Shown: piece by piece, positions 21,833 through 33,400 of the stretch
How positions within the stretch are numbered: the stretch's first letter is position 1
Layout: each line of letters opens with the position of its first letter
Source of the DNA: Caenorhabditis remanei
Lineage: Eukaryota > Nematoda > Chromadorea > Rhabditida > Rhabditidae
Direction of reading: 5' to 3'
Assembly (NCBI RefSeq): GCF_010183535.1
Contig: NC_071329.1
Location: 4,960,001-5,024,000 of the forward strand
DNA length: 64,000 nt
Made by a program: the position numbers and the translations under genes
The notes under the pieces: model-generated
What the model saw: the letters and a program-made list of their open reading frames with translations, nothing else
Told to the model about the DNA's origin: nothing
Databases searched by the model: none

Positions 21833-22296
21833 GGTTCCGTCTAGCTACGTGGCCAGGCAAAACTAAAAAAATATATCCTAAATTTTTATTTTTTGTTATC
21901 GAAAATATTATTTTCTGCTATTTTTATTTTTCTACCAACTTTTGTTCTTTTCTATCAACACTGTTGAAAATATCCTGAACATTTGAAAAATCAAGTCGCT
22001 TTTCTGATAGTGAGCCACCGCGCAAATTTTTTCGACCATTACTCTGGCCAAACTTTCCGTCACTCGCTCTTAGTGAGTTCTGGAGTAAAAAAAACTCTTT
22101 CAACACGGGGTGTCTTGGGAACGCATACAATATGAACACATCAGAACAGATTTTAATACACATTTAATTTAACTTATAATTATTGATTAAGAAAAACGGG
22201 ATTCAATAAAAATTCCAAAGTAACCTTAAAGATTGTAGAGACGTCGAACGCCATAAAAAGATGTTCAAAAAATACATAGAAAGAAAAATGGAAAAG

Positions 22297-25200
22297 TTAG
22301 AAAAATATTTGCTGATTCGACCTCTCCATAGAATGGTAACGCGTTGGAAATGGTGTGTGCCATACAAAAAACAAAAATTTGTTCGAGAACACTTTGACTG
22401 TCGCCAACAACCCATCTGACTCCCGTTCGATGTCATACCCTTCCGAACAGTCGAGCCATTCATCAGTTGGAGAAATTGTGTCGTAGCCACGGATTCTGTG
22501 AAAAAAAAAACTATTCAACAGGTATCTATATCACGCTTTAAAGGGGAACACCGGTATTCAAAGGTTGAAATTTTTTATATGAATCGACTCATAATTTTGC
22601 GGAAAAGAGAAAAGTCTCTTGGAGCCAGGTTCGAAAATTACCCTAAAAGTCATGAGGCTATTGAACGCATTAATTTTTTTCAAATTTTGAAATTTTGAAA
22701 TTTGGCATGTAATGAAAAAATTCCATGCGAGAGACCCTTTTTTTGGGCACTTTGAACCCTCACAACTCGTTTAGGCTCATTTTCAGACCTGACTCCAAGA
22801 GATTTTTCTCTTTTTTACAAAATTCTAACAAGGGAACCCCATGACCATGCAAATGCTTTTTTGGCTGAAACTTTCAGGATAGGTTAACAATGGTCTGAAA
22901 AGACGTTCCTGAGATTTTTGAAATTTATTTTAATTCAATCAGAAGCACTTTAAAATTGACGTTCGAAAATGCAAAAAAAAATTTCGAGGAGAGGAACCGT
23001 ACCCATCACCTCCCCAACACCGCACCCCCTCACTACTACTGCGCCATTTTCGCTGCCAGGCCCGGTCCGCCCGGATATGAATTGTTGAACTTTTTCCACT
23101 ACAATTTTTGTCAAAAAATTTATTTTCTGAAAATTTTTCATATTTTTCCTCAAGTATATTTTCCAACAACCTTCGAAACCTACAAAAAATTGCTCTTAAG
23201 AAATATTTTTCAAAAAATATCGGGAAATTTTCGAAAAAAAAATTTGAATTTTTTTCAGTACTGAACTTCCGGGCCGACCGGGCCGGGCCGGGCCCCAGAA
23301 ATTTCAATTCCGGCCCGGCCCGTTGCAAGTCTGGTAAAAAGAGGGATGCCGCGAGGACAAAATGAGGCTTGGATTTCCAGAATTTTCAGATCGCGAGTTC
23401 TAGAAAATGAGAAGAACTCTGCAAATTCTGACAACGCCATTCAATTCAGCACATTCGAAAGTATATGTATGAAAAGTTTCATCAAATTCCCAACCGGTGT
23501 TTGAAAAAGGTTCCCTTGTGAGATTTTTGAAATCCGCCCGACACATTCAGCCGAGTTATGAGCTCTCAAATTTTTGCCCTGATTTAACACAGGAAGCCTC
23601 ATTTTCTCGCTTGGAAACAGTTCCCAAAATATGTCTGCCCTCTAGTTCCCTTGTTTTCGTCTGTCCGGCTGGTCGAGTGATGTGCGCTGGGCTGATCAAA
23701 GTGTTGGGGGTTCGCTCCCGCTTTTGGTTTTCATTTTTTGTTTTTCTTGAAAACGCGTTTCTCACTTGTTTGGACATTTTGGTGTCTTCTTTTTGTTGTT
23801 TTCTAGTTCAAAATATCACAACAATTCATTTTTCGAAGTTTCAAAAAGTTTTATTTTTTCACAAAAACTCGAATTGGGCTGACCTTTCGGACGCATGATT
23901 TACGAGTTTTTGTAAAAAAAAATTAAAAATTTTGAAACTTCGAAATATGAGTTCTTGTGATATTTTGAATTAGAAAACGAAGAAAAGAAGACAACAAAAT
24001 GTCCAAAAAGGCGGTAAACGTATTAGAAAAACAAAAAAATTCAAACCAAAAGGGGAAACAAACCACCAACACTTTTATCACCATCCCAGCGCACATCACC
24101 TCGGCCAACCGGCCTGACGAAAACGAGGCAACTAGAGGGCAGACATCTTTTGGGAACTTTTTCCAAGCGATGGGTACATACTATTATAGACCCCCGTAAA
24201 ATTGGGTTTAGCACCCCCAGTATAAACGTTGGAATAACCCCCCGCTCCACCACGGGTGGGTGAGATTTTAAAAACTCAACATATTGATATATCCCCCCCC
24301 CCACAGCGACTGAGTATCATAGCTGGCAGCGAATTTTTTTTTATTTTTTAAAGCTTTTGGTTTTTCAATTTTTTTCGTTTTTTTAGAATTTTAATGATAG
24401 TTTCTGAGAGTTTCTTTATATTCTTCAGAAATTAAAATGCTCTCGACGTTGACAAGTGCTGCCGAATTGGCTGGGTTAGTAAAAGATGAAGACGCGGCTC
24501 TGAAATTGCTTGTCGACGAAGGAGTGCTGACATTGGACAGAATTTGCAAAAACTGTGGTTCTCCGATGGCTCTAAGAAAGAGAAAGAATACATTTGAAGT
24601 TAGTTGACGTCACATTTTGAAAAGAAAACAAATCAGCCTTATTTTTCAGTTCAGATGTCGAAAAAGCAGAAATTCGGATTGTTCGACGGAAGGACTGAGA
24701 AAAAACTCCTGATTTTCTAATACGAGAATCCCGTTGAAAGATGCACTGATGATCATTGTGTTGTGGGTTAATAAATACACTTCGAAACAAATCGTTAAGG
24801 AGACTAAACTTTCTCCGTCTACCGTAGTGGACTTTAGAAACTATCTGCGAAATGGCTGTTCTGAGTGAGTTTTCTTCTTAAAACGTTCCCAATAAAAATG
24901 TTCGAATTTTTAGAATTGTGAAAAGGTACGAAGTCATTGGTGGCCGGGGAAAAGTTGTGCAGGTTGATGAGTCAGCAGTGCACACTCGCAAATATGGACG
25001 TGGCGAAAAACAACGAGAGCTTACATGGATATTGAGAGCCATCGAAGACGGTAGCAGAAATTGTATGATGCAAATCGTTCCTAATAGGACGAAAGCAGTA
25101 ATGGTACCACTGATTAGAAGTTGGATTGATGGTCAAAGCGAGGTTCATACCGACTGCCACAAAAGTTACGGAACTTTGAGTCGATACTTCTCTGCTCATC

Positions 25201-28200
25201 AAACTGTTAATCACAATAAGGAATTCAAAAAAGTGATGAGTGATGGGACCATTGTGCACACAAATACCATAGAATCTCTTTGGAAAAGAGTCAAGCAGCC
25301 ATTGAAAGAAGGCAATGGCACGTCGGAATCACTCCTGCCTTCTTACTTGGATGAAATCATCGTTCGTGAGCGAGAAGGGGATCGGTTCGCGTCACGAATT
25401 TGGCAATTCATTAAGGATTTCAAGCCATAATCAATTAATTTATCTATAGTTTTCTGAGATCGTGCAGGTAGCACACAACTTTTATGATTTTACGGGTTTG
25501 TATTGTGAAATTCGGTGCGAAAAAGACCCTCTTAGTGTTTTATATTGAAAAATAAATGCGTGTTTTAATGGATTTCGGTATTCGAACATCATAGAAGACA
25601 AAATTAAAAGAGGTCTGTATTGGAATCTTAAAATCATTCTACTATGTACCCCCGCATTTCAATATGAACCCCCACATTTCAATATAAACCCCCGCGCGTT
25701 ACAGTATAGCCCCCCAAAATTGACGTAAAAGTGGGGGTTCATATTGTAATGTGAGCATCATTTTGATATAAGCACCCCACTGACTGAGTATCATAGTAGG
25801 CAGCCAAATCGAAAATTTATTTCACTCAAAAATAATTATTTTCTTCTGATTTTTCTTTGTTTTTTTTTTGGGTTTTCTGTGCGTTTTTCAGCAGTTTTCC
25901 ACTGAAACTTTGAATCTATCTTTAGGCTAAAACAAAAATGTTGATTTATGCCGAAATTCCACCTGTTTTTCCATAATTCTTAGGCTTAGGCTGAAATCCC
26001 CGTTACATTCTATTCAACACCCCCCGGGGGTGGTATACGGGGGCGTGGATACTATAATTGAGGCCAGTTTTCCTAAATTCTTAGGCTTAGGCTGAAAATA
26101 CGAAAGATTGTATTAAACACCCCCTCAACTCAGCGCCCTGGAAGTCGTGATTACCTTAAAACAAGGACGCTGTGAAGCTTGCTCTCACCCTGCCTTTAAG
26201 CTCAGCACCCTGGAAGCAGATGTTCCTTGATTCTTAGGCTTAGGCTCAAATTCCCGAGACATTCTATTAAACACCCCCCGGGGGTGGTATACCAACATGG
26301 CGTTTGCGGGGTGCTTATTGATACACGTGGGGAGTTATAATAGAAGTTTACCAGGTGTTTTGATATGAACCCCCACTTTCCACTGTGGGGGGCTTTAATG
26401 GTTTCTTTATAACCCCCCACACTTTCTGTTCCATTATGCACCCCCGCAGTTATAACACCCCCCCCCCCCCCACTTTTCTGTTGGTGGGGGGTGTATTCCA
26501 ACATGCGGGGAAGCTATCGGTGTGGGGGGTATAACCAAATTTTCCCCAAGCGAGAAAATGAGGCTTCCTGTGTTAAATCAGAGCGAAACTTTGAGAGGTC
26601 ATAACTCGGCTGAATGTGTCGGGCGGATTTCAAAAATCTCAGGAACGTCTTTTCAGACCATTGTTAACCTATCCTGAAAGTTTCAGCCAAAAAAGCATTT
26701 GCATGGTCATGGGGTTCCCTTGTAAGTAGATTCATATAAACATTTCAATTTTTGGAACACCGGTGTCCTCCTTTAACTCACGGTGAACTATAATCATATC
26801 TCCTCGCTCTCTGTTCCGGATCCCACTTCTTCGTTGCAATCCCATCGACAACATTTTCTCCGAAAGGGCTATGACATAATGTTATTATCATCGTCTGAGT
26901 TCTCTTTTCATCTCCATTACACCATTTCTTCAAAAACCGATTGAGATCCATATCGCTGAATGTTGCCATACGAAAAAACGCGTTTTCTCCTTTAAAATCC
27001 AGCAAATCCTCCCCACGGAGAAAACGGTAAACATGTGAGACTATATTCTTAATCTTCAAGATTTTCTTAATACTCTCTGCAGCATCTCCGTTAACACCAC
27101 ACGAAATGGCTACACTACTCTCGACATGAAGATTCTCGAATATTTCAGAAAATTCTCTAGCTTCAATGTCTGTAGAGGAGTAAAAAACAAAGTTTTTCAC
27201 GCTTGTGGTGGTCGGGAATTTATAGAAACGCCCAGATTCGATTCTCACTTCTTTGTGGAATGGTTGGTGGAGTAGATCACAAATATATTCATGGATTGAT
27301 AGCGATAGTGTCTTTGCGTATGGTTCATCAGTGTAGATAGTGGGGAGTCCGGATTCCGGGTCGAAGGATACTCTGGAAATATAATATTTCGTGGAAAAGC
27401 AATAAAATAATCTTTTCAAAACAAGATCAGGAAAAATCGATAATCAAAAAAAAATCGGCAGATCACTTCAAACAAAAAACTTTTGTTGGTTTTACTGGAT
27501 ATTTCAGCTATCTTTGAAAAAAAAGTTTATGCAAAACGGACTTATTTCAGCTGAGATACATATGGAAGTATGGAGGTATACTCACCCATGATCGCTACTG
27601 TATGCTTATGAGGCTATTCACATCCGAAAAAAAAACTTTTTTTCGGACGTGACTAGCCCCATTTAAAGGTGGACTAAGGTCAACTCTGATTATTTCACAG
27701 AATAATGTATGTGTACCGGTGAGTTTATTTTCATATCGATAGTTGTTTTTTATTCGGTCTGGAATCCGCTGAGAGGACATTTCGGGGGCCAAGAAATTCG
27801 ACTTCACCCTTGAATTTTTTCAAATTTTGGTGCTATTTTTGCTCCTTTTTATAAATTTCTTTCTATAAATTTGCTAGTAAACGATATAAATTGATAGGAA
27901 AACTACAAAAACGGTAGAAAAAAACGACAAAACCCTGAAAAAACAACACTTTCAAAAACGTTCTAGAATGTTCCATGGCCACAGAAGTGCCCCAACTGTT
28001 TTGCCGCTCGTTCTTAGATGGGTTTGAACCGAATTAAAAAATTCTTTTGATATGAAAATGAAGTCACGGAAATGGACAAATGAACTAACAGCAGGTCGAA
28101 TTTCTGGGCCATAACGTCAATTTTCACCGGTCACCAAAATGCCCAAACTCACCGGCAATCGCTCTTAGCTGGTTTCTGACCGAATTTTAAAATTTCTTCG

Positions 28201-28615
28201 ATATGAAAATGAACTCACAGACACACATACATTATTCTATGAAAATACCAAAGTTGACCTTAGTCCACCTTTAACAATTTCACCATAATTTGATTTAACC
28301 ATACCTGAACTTTTTCGCTTCCTTATTTTCCAACTTCATCGTAACTTCAAAATAAGGACGGTCCAATGGCACCACTCCATCATCAGAATATTCCAGAATA
28401 TGCTCCTCCCCTCCGACACCTTGACCAATGAAACTATGTATATCATCAACCCACCCAAAATCAATAAGCATTCCGTATAAATTCACTGGGATTTGGCAAC
28501 ATTTAATGGCATTTTGAGTTTGTTTAGAGCACAGTGATACAAAAAAAAGTTCTCGAATTTTCATAAAACTAAATACTTTTTGAAGTGGGAGAAATGGAAG
28601 GTGGAGGAACGGCAT
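22297..28615 (-). CDS. F-box protein with F-box-associated domain (FBA_2 type), three exons, 366 residues
   Basis: Exons on the minus strand are 28615-28305, 27372-26782 and 22495-22297. Phases agree at both joins (AG+A, CC+A). The N-terminus MPFLHLPFLPLQKVFSFMKI is a nematode F-box start; this motif recruits SKP1 in SCF ubiquitin ligases. Residues about 170 to 345 match the nematode F-box-associated domain type 2, ending CSEGYDIERESDGLLATVKV and FLFFVWHTPFP, the family's usual C-terminal signature. Length is normal for the family. Substrates are unknown; these genes are very numerous and fast-evolving in Caenorhabditis. Intron 2 runs 22496-26781 because of a nested insertion (22542-26772). 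An alternative 5' exon might begin at the ATG near 28750 with a weak donor, so the exact start is uncertain. Confidence 0.85.
23670..24125. repeat. Inverted pair of tRNA-like segments
   Basis: TGGTCGAGTGATGTGCGC followed by GGGTTCGCTCCC (about 23679-23720) looks like a tRNA A box and B box. A diverged inverted copy lies at about 24052-24112. They form arms of a foldback inside the composite insertion. Confidence 0.5.
24437..25430 (+). pseudogene. Merlin-family (IS1016/ISXO2-like) DDE transposase, one in-frame stop
   Basis: Three exons, 24437-24598, 24650-24864 and 24914-25430, are in consistent phase and encode 297 residues. The N-terminus has a CxxC zinc-binding pair, CKNCGSP, with two more cysteines after the first intron. 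The catalytic half (exon 3) shows QVDESAVHTRKYGRG (first D), HTDCHKSYGTL (second D) and NTIESLWKRVKQPL (E), the ISXO2-like DDE set used by Merlin transposases. One TGA at 24710-24712 interrupts exon 2. Otherwise the frame is open, so the copy is recently dead or the stop is polymorphic. It sits antisense to the F-box gene, in its intron. A 22-bp direct repeat, GACTGAGTATCATAG-TGGCAGC-like, flanks it at about 24309 and 25784. Confidence 0.85.
25640..26545. repeat. C-rich repeat block with TTAGGC doublets
   Basis: Runs such as ACCCCCGCATTTCAATATGA and AACACCCCCCGGGGGTGGTA recur every 50-150 bp on both strands; related text is at 24187-24300. Three blocks contain CTTAGGCTTAGGCT (about 25980, 26081, 26235), the nematode telomere unit twice. 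The open frame at 26202-26504 is an artefact of the C runs. Confidence 0.6.
27420..27603. mobile_element. Half copy of the TACAGTAGCG palindromic family
   Basis: It ends in ACTCACCCATGATCGCTACTGTA-like sequence, matching the right arm of 13287-14760. The left arm is missing; the copy abuts exon 2 of the F-box gene. It lies in intron 1 of that gene. Confidence 0.7.
27667..28270. mobile_element. TTAA-flanked foldback MITE (AGGTGGACTAAGGTCAACTC), copy 1
   Basis: The ends are AGGTGGACTAAGGTCAACTC and the inverse GTTGACCTTAGTCCACCT, bordered by TTAA at 27663-27666 and 28271-28274. TTAA duplication is characteristic of piggyBac-type elements. It lies in intron 1 of the F-box gene. Copy 2 is at 41627-42250. 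Confidence 0.8.
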
Positions 28616-29165
28616 TAGTTGGAAATGGTGGTGGGGGAGGTTTGAGAATGCCAGGGACCAACCTGTGAGAAGAAAATCAATAATGAGTATAGGTACAGTA
28701 CGCGCAATGCAAGTGCGCTCTATTGAAATTTTTCGAAACAAACCATTCATTGTGTTTCTTGGGTGTCAGATGCGTATTTTTTAGAGAGGAAAAGTGTTTA
28801 ACAAGGTTGAACTCATAGAAACTTCTGAAAATTGCTGAAACCATTGATACAATAATGAAAAATATCGTTTATTTGAGTTATTAAAAAGCATAAGGTGACT
28901 TAAACCATTTTGAATCGATTTTCAGTTCATCTTCATATTGATAACCAGGTGGTTTCTCGAAATCTATAATTCCCATCCTTCGATTGATAATGACACGGTG
29001 CACAATTCCAGAATACTCATCGTAGTCCGATTCATGCATTATGTGCTCTCGGAGCAAGTAAACTTTTGCTTTGATAACCGCGATGAGGTGAATTGATAGG
29101 AAGAAGGAGAGGACAAGAAACATCAGACACTCGGGCCAATATACCTGAAATTTAGTTTCTTATTA

Positions 29166-29758
29166 AGGAAGGCACCCAGGTGACCGTGGAGTTATGCAGG
29201 GCTGGGAAATTCGGGACCGGGCCTACAGAACAATTTTCCTCAGCCCGGCCCGGCTCGGCCCGGCTCCTGTGGAAATTTGAATTTTTTTGGAAAAAAAATA
29301 GATTCTTTTTTGCGAAAGTGTCAAATTTTTGACTATGTTTTGGAATATCGATAAAAACTGAAGTGCACGAGAATTTTGGAGCATTTGGATTATTTTTTTT
29401 TAACTGTGCACATTTTTTGAATCCGGGCCGGCAAAAAATTTCTGTCAGCCCGGCCCGGGATTTCCCAACCCTGGAGTTATGGAACGTGACCTATATCATT
29501 GGAAAGCTGAGAAAACGCTGATTCCAAATATATATTCAGTTCTTGCCCCCGAGTCCTGGTATTCAAGAAAAACAAGGTCAAAGTTCCGAAAAATGACAAA
29601 TCATTACCTTTCTGAGACTCCAAACTTTGACCTTGTTTTTCTCGAATACCAGGTCTCGAGGGCAAAAACTGAATATATACTTGGAATCAGCGTTTTCTCA
29701 GCTTTCCAATGATATAGGTCACGTCCCATAACTCCACGGTCCCCTGGTGGCCTTCCCT
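29166..29758. mobile_element. Foldback element in intron 2 of the membrane gene
   Basis: Arms beginning AAGGAAGGCACCCAGGTGAC and ending inverted GGTCCCCTGGTGGCCTTCC pair over about 200 bp each. Shared text includes CCAATGATATAGGTCACG and GATTCCAAATATATATTCAG. A related, interrupted copy is at about 48430-49190. A hAT-like MITE (29197-29473) is nested in the left arm. Confidence 0.75.
29197..29473. mobile_element. hAT-like MITE (CAGGGCTGGGAAATTCGGG)
   Basis: Inverted ends CAGGGCTGGGAAAT and ATTTCCCAACCCTG are flanked by the exact 8-mer GAGTTATG at 29189-29196 and 29474-29481. It contains GGCCCGG-rich arms. Confidence 0.9.
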
Positions 29759-29914
29759 AGTTGAATTGCCGATGACCTACATATACGCACCTTCACAAAA
29801 TAGACTACTGTAATTCCACCAAGAATATGAGCCACGCCAGTTATTACAATATGTGATTTTAATTTAATAAAGGGCTGCGGTATTTCCACATGAAGATTCG
29901 TATCGTAGTTGGAA

Positions 29915-30253
29915 GTTGCCCGCGTACGAATACGGGGTGATAGGGTCCTGATAAAATATGACGACAAAGAACACAGTTTCTTACAATAAATTTACTTTAT
30001 TGCAAGAAAATAAAATAAGAGAGCATAAACTTACAAAACAAAGGTTGAAACAACCAACGCTAAAACTAGAACTAAACTCTGAAAGCCAACCGACTCCAGA
30101 AACTACTTGTTGCCACGTGGAGTACACGTGTCCACGTGAACTGACGCGCTGAGGTTACGGTAGGCGCGTGAGGCTTTGGCGGAGTGTCGTTGCGTATTAA
30201 TTGTGAGGACTCGGAGAACTACAGGGTTATGAGGGTACCTTGCCACCGGCAAC
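29915..30253 (-). repeat. 3' LTR (left copy)
   Basis: It is 339 bp, GTTGCCCGCG to CACCGGCAAC in plus-strand orientation. It differs from the right copy by C/G in GAAAGCCAACC and A/T in GCGTATTAATT. Confidence 0.9.
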
Positions 30254-30430
30254 TTCCCCCCCTTTACAGAAACCGGGCCCCGACCGGTTCGAGTACTCTC
30301 ACAGATACGACTTACATTCTTCTCCCCTTATCTCACACCACCTAGCCTAAACTCAGTCACACCACCCTAACATAAACACTACTAAACAAAAATAATTAAT
30401 TAACAATTTGGATTGTCCACCAAGATGACA

Positions 30431-33400
30431 TCACTGGTGACTCCATTTGTCCTCCTTTATCCGTGGCTCCGAAGTCACCGACTCCTTTCTCAGTTGGGCC
30501 ACCACCACATTCTCTGTCGTCCTCGCCTCCAGGAACTCCAGCAGTTGTTCCCACGTTTTGAACTTTTCGTCCGCACTCGCAGCCGAATCGCTCCATTTCA
30601 CATGACCGGCAGTTATCCAACTCCGTTTCCAACTTTCCACCAATCTCGATTTTGCACAATCCATTTTGTACGGAATGATCGTGATCTCCTTCACTTCCTC
30701 CGCTAACTTTCGCACCAAGTCACCCAACTTTTGGTTCGTCTCCTCGTCCTCCGTGAGCTCTAACAAGAATACGATCGATTCCACATTCGCAAAATCGAAT
30801 CTATTCTTCCACGTGTCCAGCGCACTTTTCCGATACTCAAAGATGGATTTCCCCTTCACGCCGATTCTCGGAGTTATGAGAATCTTCGATTCTCTAATCA
30901 CCGTCTTCTTTGGCTTCATCCCTTCTTTTTTCTCCTCCGTCACTGTATCCACAGCGATTTCCTTGCTCTTCTCCACCGTTTTCTTGGTAGGATCCATGTT
31001 TCCCACACGGATTCCAAGATTTCCTATCGTGAACACCTTCTTCTTTGGTTTCACCCCTTCTTTTTCCTCACTACTCGTCGCATCTCTCTTTCCCTTCTTC
31101 TGTTGCACATCCGTTCTTTCCTGTTTCCACTCCACCGAAACTCCAATACTTTCGAATGCGTTCGTTCCAAGCAGCATTATTTCAGCATCGTTCTCAACGA
31201 GCTGAAAAACTATTAGGTTGGCAAGAAAGTTTTTGACCATGATTTGTTTTGAATGCTGTCAGACAAATGACGAGAATCAAAACCAACTATGCATGGCCTA
31301 TGTTAGATAAACTCTCTGGAATTCTGAAAGTATACAGCATTTCCCTCCGACGCTTCCCTTCTGGGAGAGCCCTGCCTATTTTCTTTCTAGACCAACAATT
31401 CTTACAGCAATATTTTCGATTTCCCATTACATGTTATACTAAAATTACTATAATTGCTCAACCGATAGGAGAACTTAGCAAGGGTGAAATCTTCTATCGA
31501 CACACTAAAAGTAATTTAGATCACAACGTTGAGAAATGTCATTTTTGATGATCAAAGTATCACGTACTAAAAGACCATATGAACAGGATTTGTACATGCT
31601 GTGAGTTATAGAGGAGGAGTATCCATCCAAGTATTTTTGTGAATTATCTATGACAGTTCACACTGTTTACTACCACAGTTAAAAACTTCTTGAAACGTGT
31701 TGGCAAGAATAAAAATTGAGACATGTGTTCGACATCTTTTAGTCGATTTTAACTTTTAGCGAAGGGTAGTCCTACGACATCAATTCCTCTCTTCTCCTCC
31801 AAATTTTAATTGATTAAACCGTTTCTTAGTTTTAACAGGGCGATGGTCTTGGACAGTAATTATTACAGAAAAGTCAAGTGACTCGGCGTTGATAGAACGC
31901 CAGCAGACATCGTCGAACGAGAACGATTCCAAATGAAAGTCATGCCCTCCCTACACAACGTATATAACTGGAATCTTCTAGAAAAGTGCAAAACCATAAT
32001 CTTACACTACTGCTCTTTCACTGTGCAAAAAATTAAAGCTCTACGCAAGTCCTCAGTTTCACGCGGTCAAAAAATCCACCGCCTCCATGATGTTGCGCAT
32101 CCGCATGTTACATAATCGACGACGTACATTCTCACCTACTTTTACAAAATACTTCTTGCTCACACAAATTACAGCTGTAACCTTCCTCTAACAAAATATC
32201 ATATATTCGGGGTAATACAGCGTGCTACAGCTGGACAGGAATTCGAAACTTGAAGTCAAGTCGAGAAATGGGTCCAAGTTTGTTTTAGCATAAAACAACC
32301 GGAGTTTTGGCAGGAGGATATCCGAAACGTACCCAATAAACAGCAGACTGTTGTGTACCAATATAGTCACTACGTATGCTATCGGGCATATTTTCTGTCT
32401 GAGTAGGAATGACTTGAGTTATGGTCAAAAACTTTCTTGCCAACCTAATACTTCCGCCTTTCTATCTCTCACTTGAAGCGGTACTTCGATTTGCTGACTG
32501 ATACGCATCTTCTTTTTCGAAGTATCGATCACTTCGAACCTAGGTTTCCCTAACCTTTTCACCACCTCCATCCAATTTCGGCAACCTTTCTTCAGTCCAT
32601 TCCATGCTCCAGTTGACATCACCGACACCGCGGCTCCACTGTCAACCACCATTCTCCGCTCTTGTCCCAGCAATTTAACCGTCTCCACAGCTACTTTGCC
32701 TACACCTTCTCCTTTTCCTCTTACTTCCACACTTTGCACTGGCTTCGATGGGCATTGACGCGCCAGGTGTCCCACACCTCCACACGAAAAACATTTCTGC
32801 TCCATCCAGTACCGGTTTTCCCCACTTCCTTTTTCCGCCACATCTTTCTCGCCGTCATTTTCAGCTTTTGGACGTTCCTTCCAGCCTTCAGAATATGGAC
32901 TCTTCTGGCAATTTCCACGACGCTGTTCGTTTTCTTGTTGCAGCACGATATCTTTCAGATGATCGTACTGTTCTTCCAACGATAACTCGAAACGCTTCAT
33001 TATGAGCATTTTGTGCAACGTCTCATCTGCGCGTGCCGCTTTCATCAGCTTTGTTGTTCTCATCTGAGACAACGTCTCCTGCTTCACCTCCGGGAACGCC
33101 ATCCTTGACCACTTCTCTACCTCCACGAGATACTCCCACATCTTCTGGTCCGACCTCTTCTCCAGCCCTTCAAACTCGTTCAGCGCTTCGATCTTGCTAT
33201 CTCCTTGTCGCTTTCTAAGCTTGTGTTCAAACTCTTCGAACAGCGACTGTATTGATCTTTCGTATCTTTTTGGCAACGTTTTGAACAGTGACTTGGCCGC
33301 CCCTTTCAAAAACTTCTCCTCCAAGATTGCGACCAGCTCGTCATCACTCTCCGTCACATGGTTGTACTTCAACAAGAATGCCCGTTTGAACTCCTTGAAC

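Larger units (their letters stand above)
22542..26772. mobile_element. TTAA-flanked composite insertion filling the F-box gene intron
   Basis: The ends are AGGGGAACACCGGTATTC at 22542 and the inverse GGAACACCGGTGTCCTCCT near 26772, each bordered by TTAA (22538-22541, 26773-26776). Removing it leaves a 51-nt intron with intact splice sites, a typical nematode length. Inside, further inverted segments pair (about 22818-22915 with 26640-26735; 23520-23660 with 26540-26640). They enclose C-rich repeats and the Merlin gene. The end sequence is shared with the element at 41249-41628. Confidence 0.85.

Noticed and set aside
26202..26504. 100-residue minus-strand open frame
   Set aside because: It is created by poly-C/poly-G runs in the C-rich repeat.
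30413..31236. Plus-strand open frames opposite the end of the LTR element coding region
   Set aside because: They mirror the minus-strand frame that continues from the protease; composition is that of an antisense reading.
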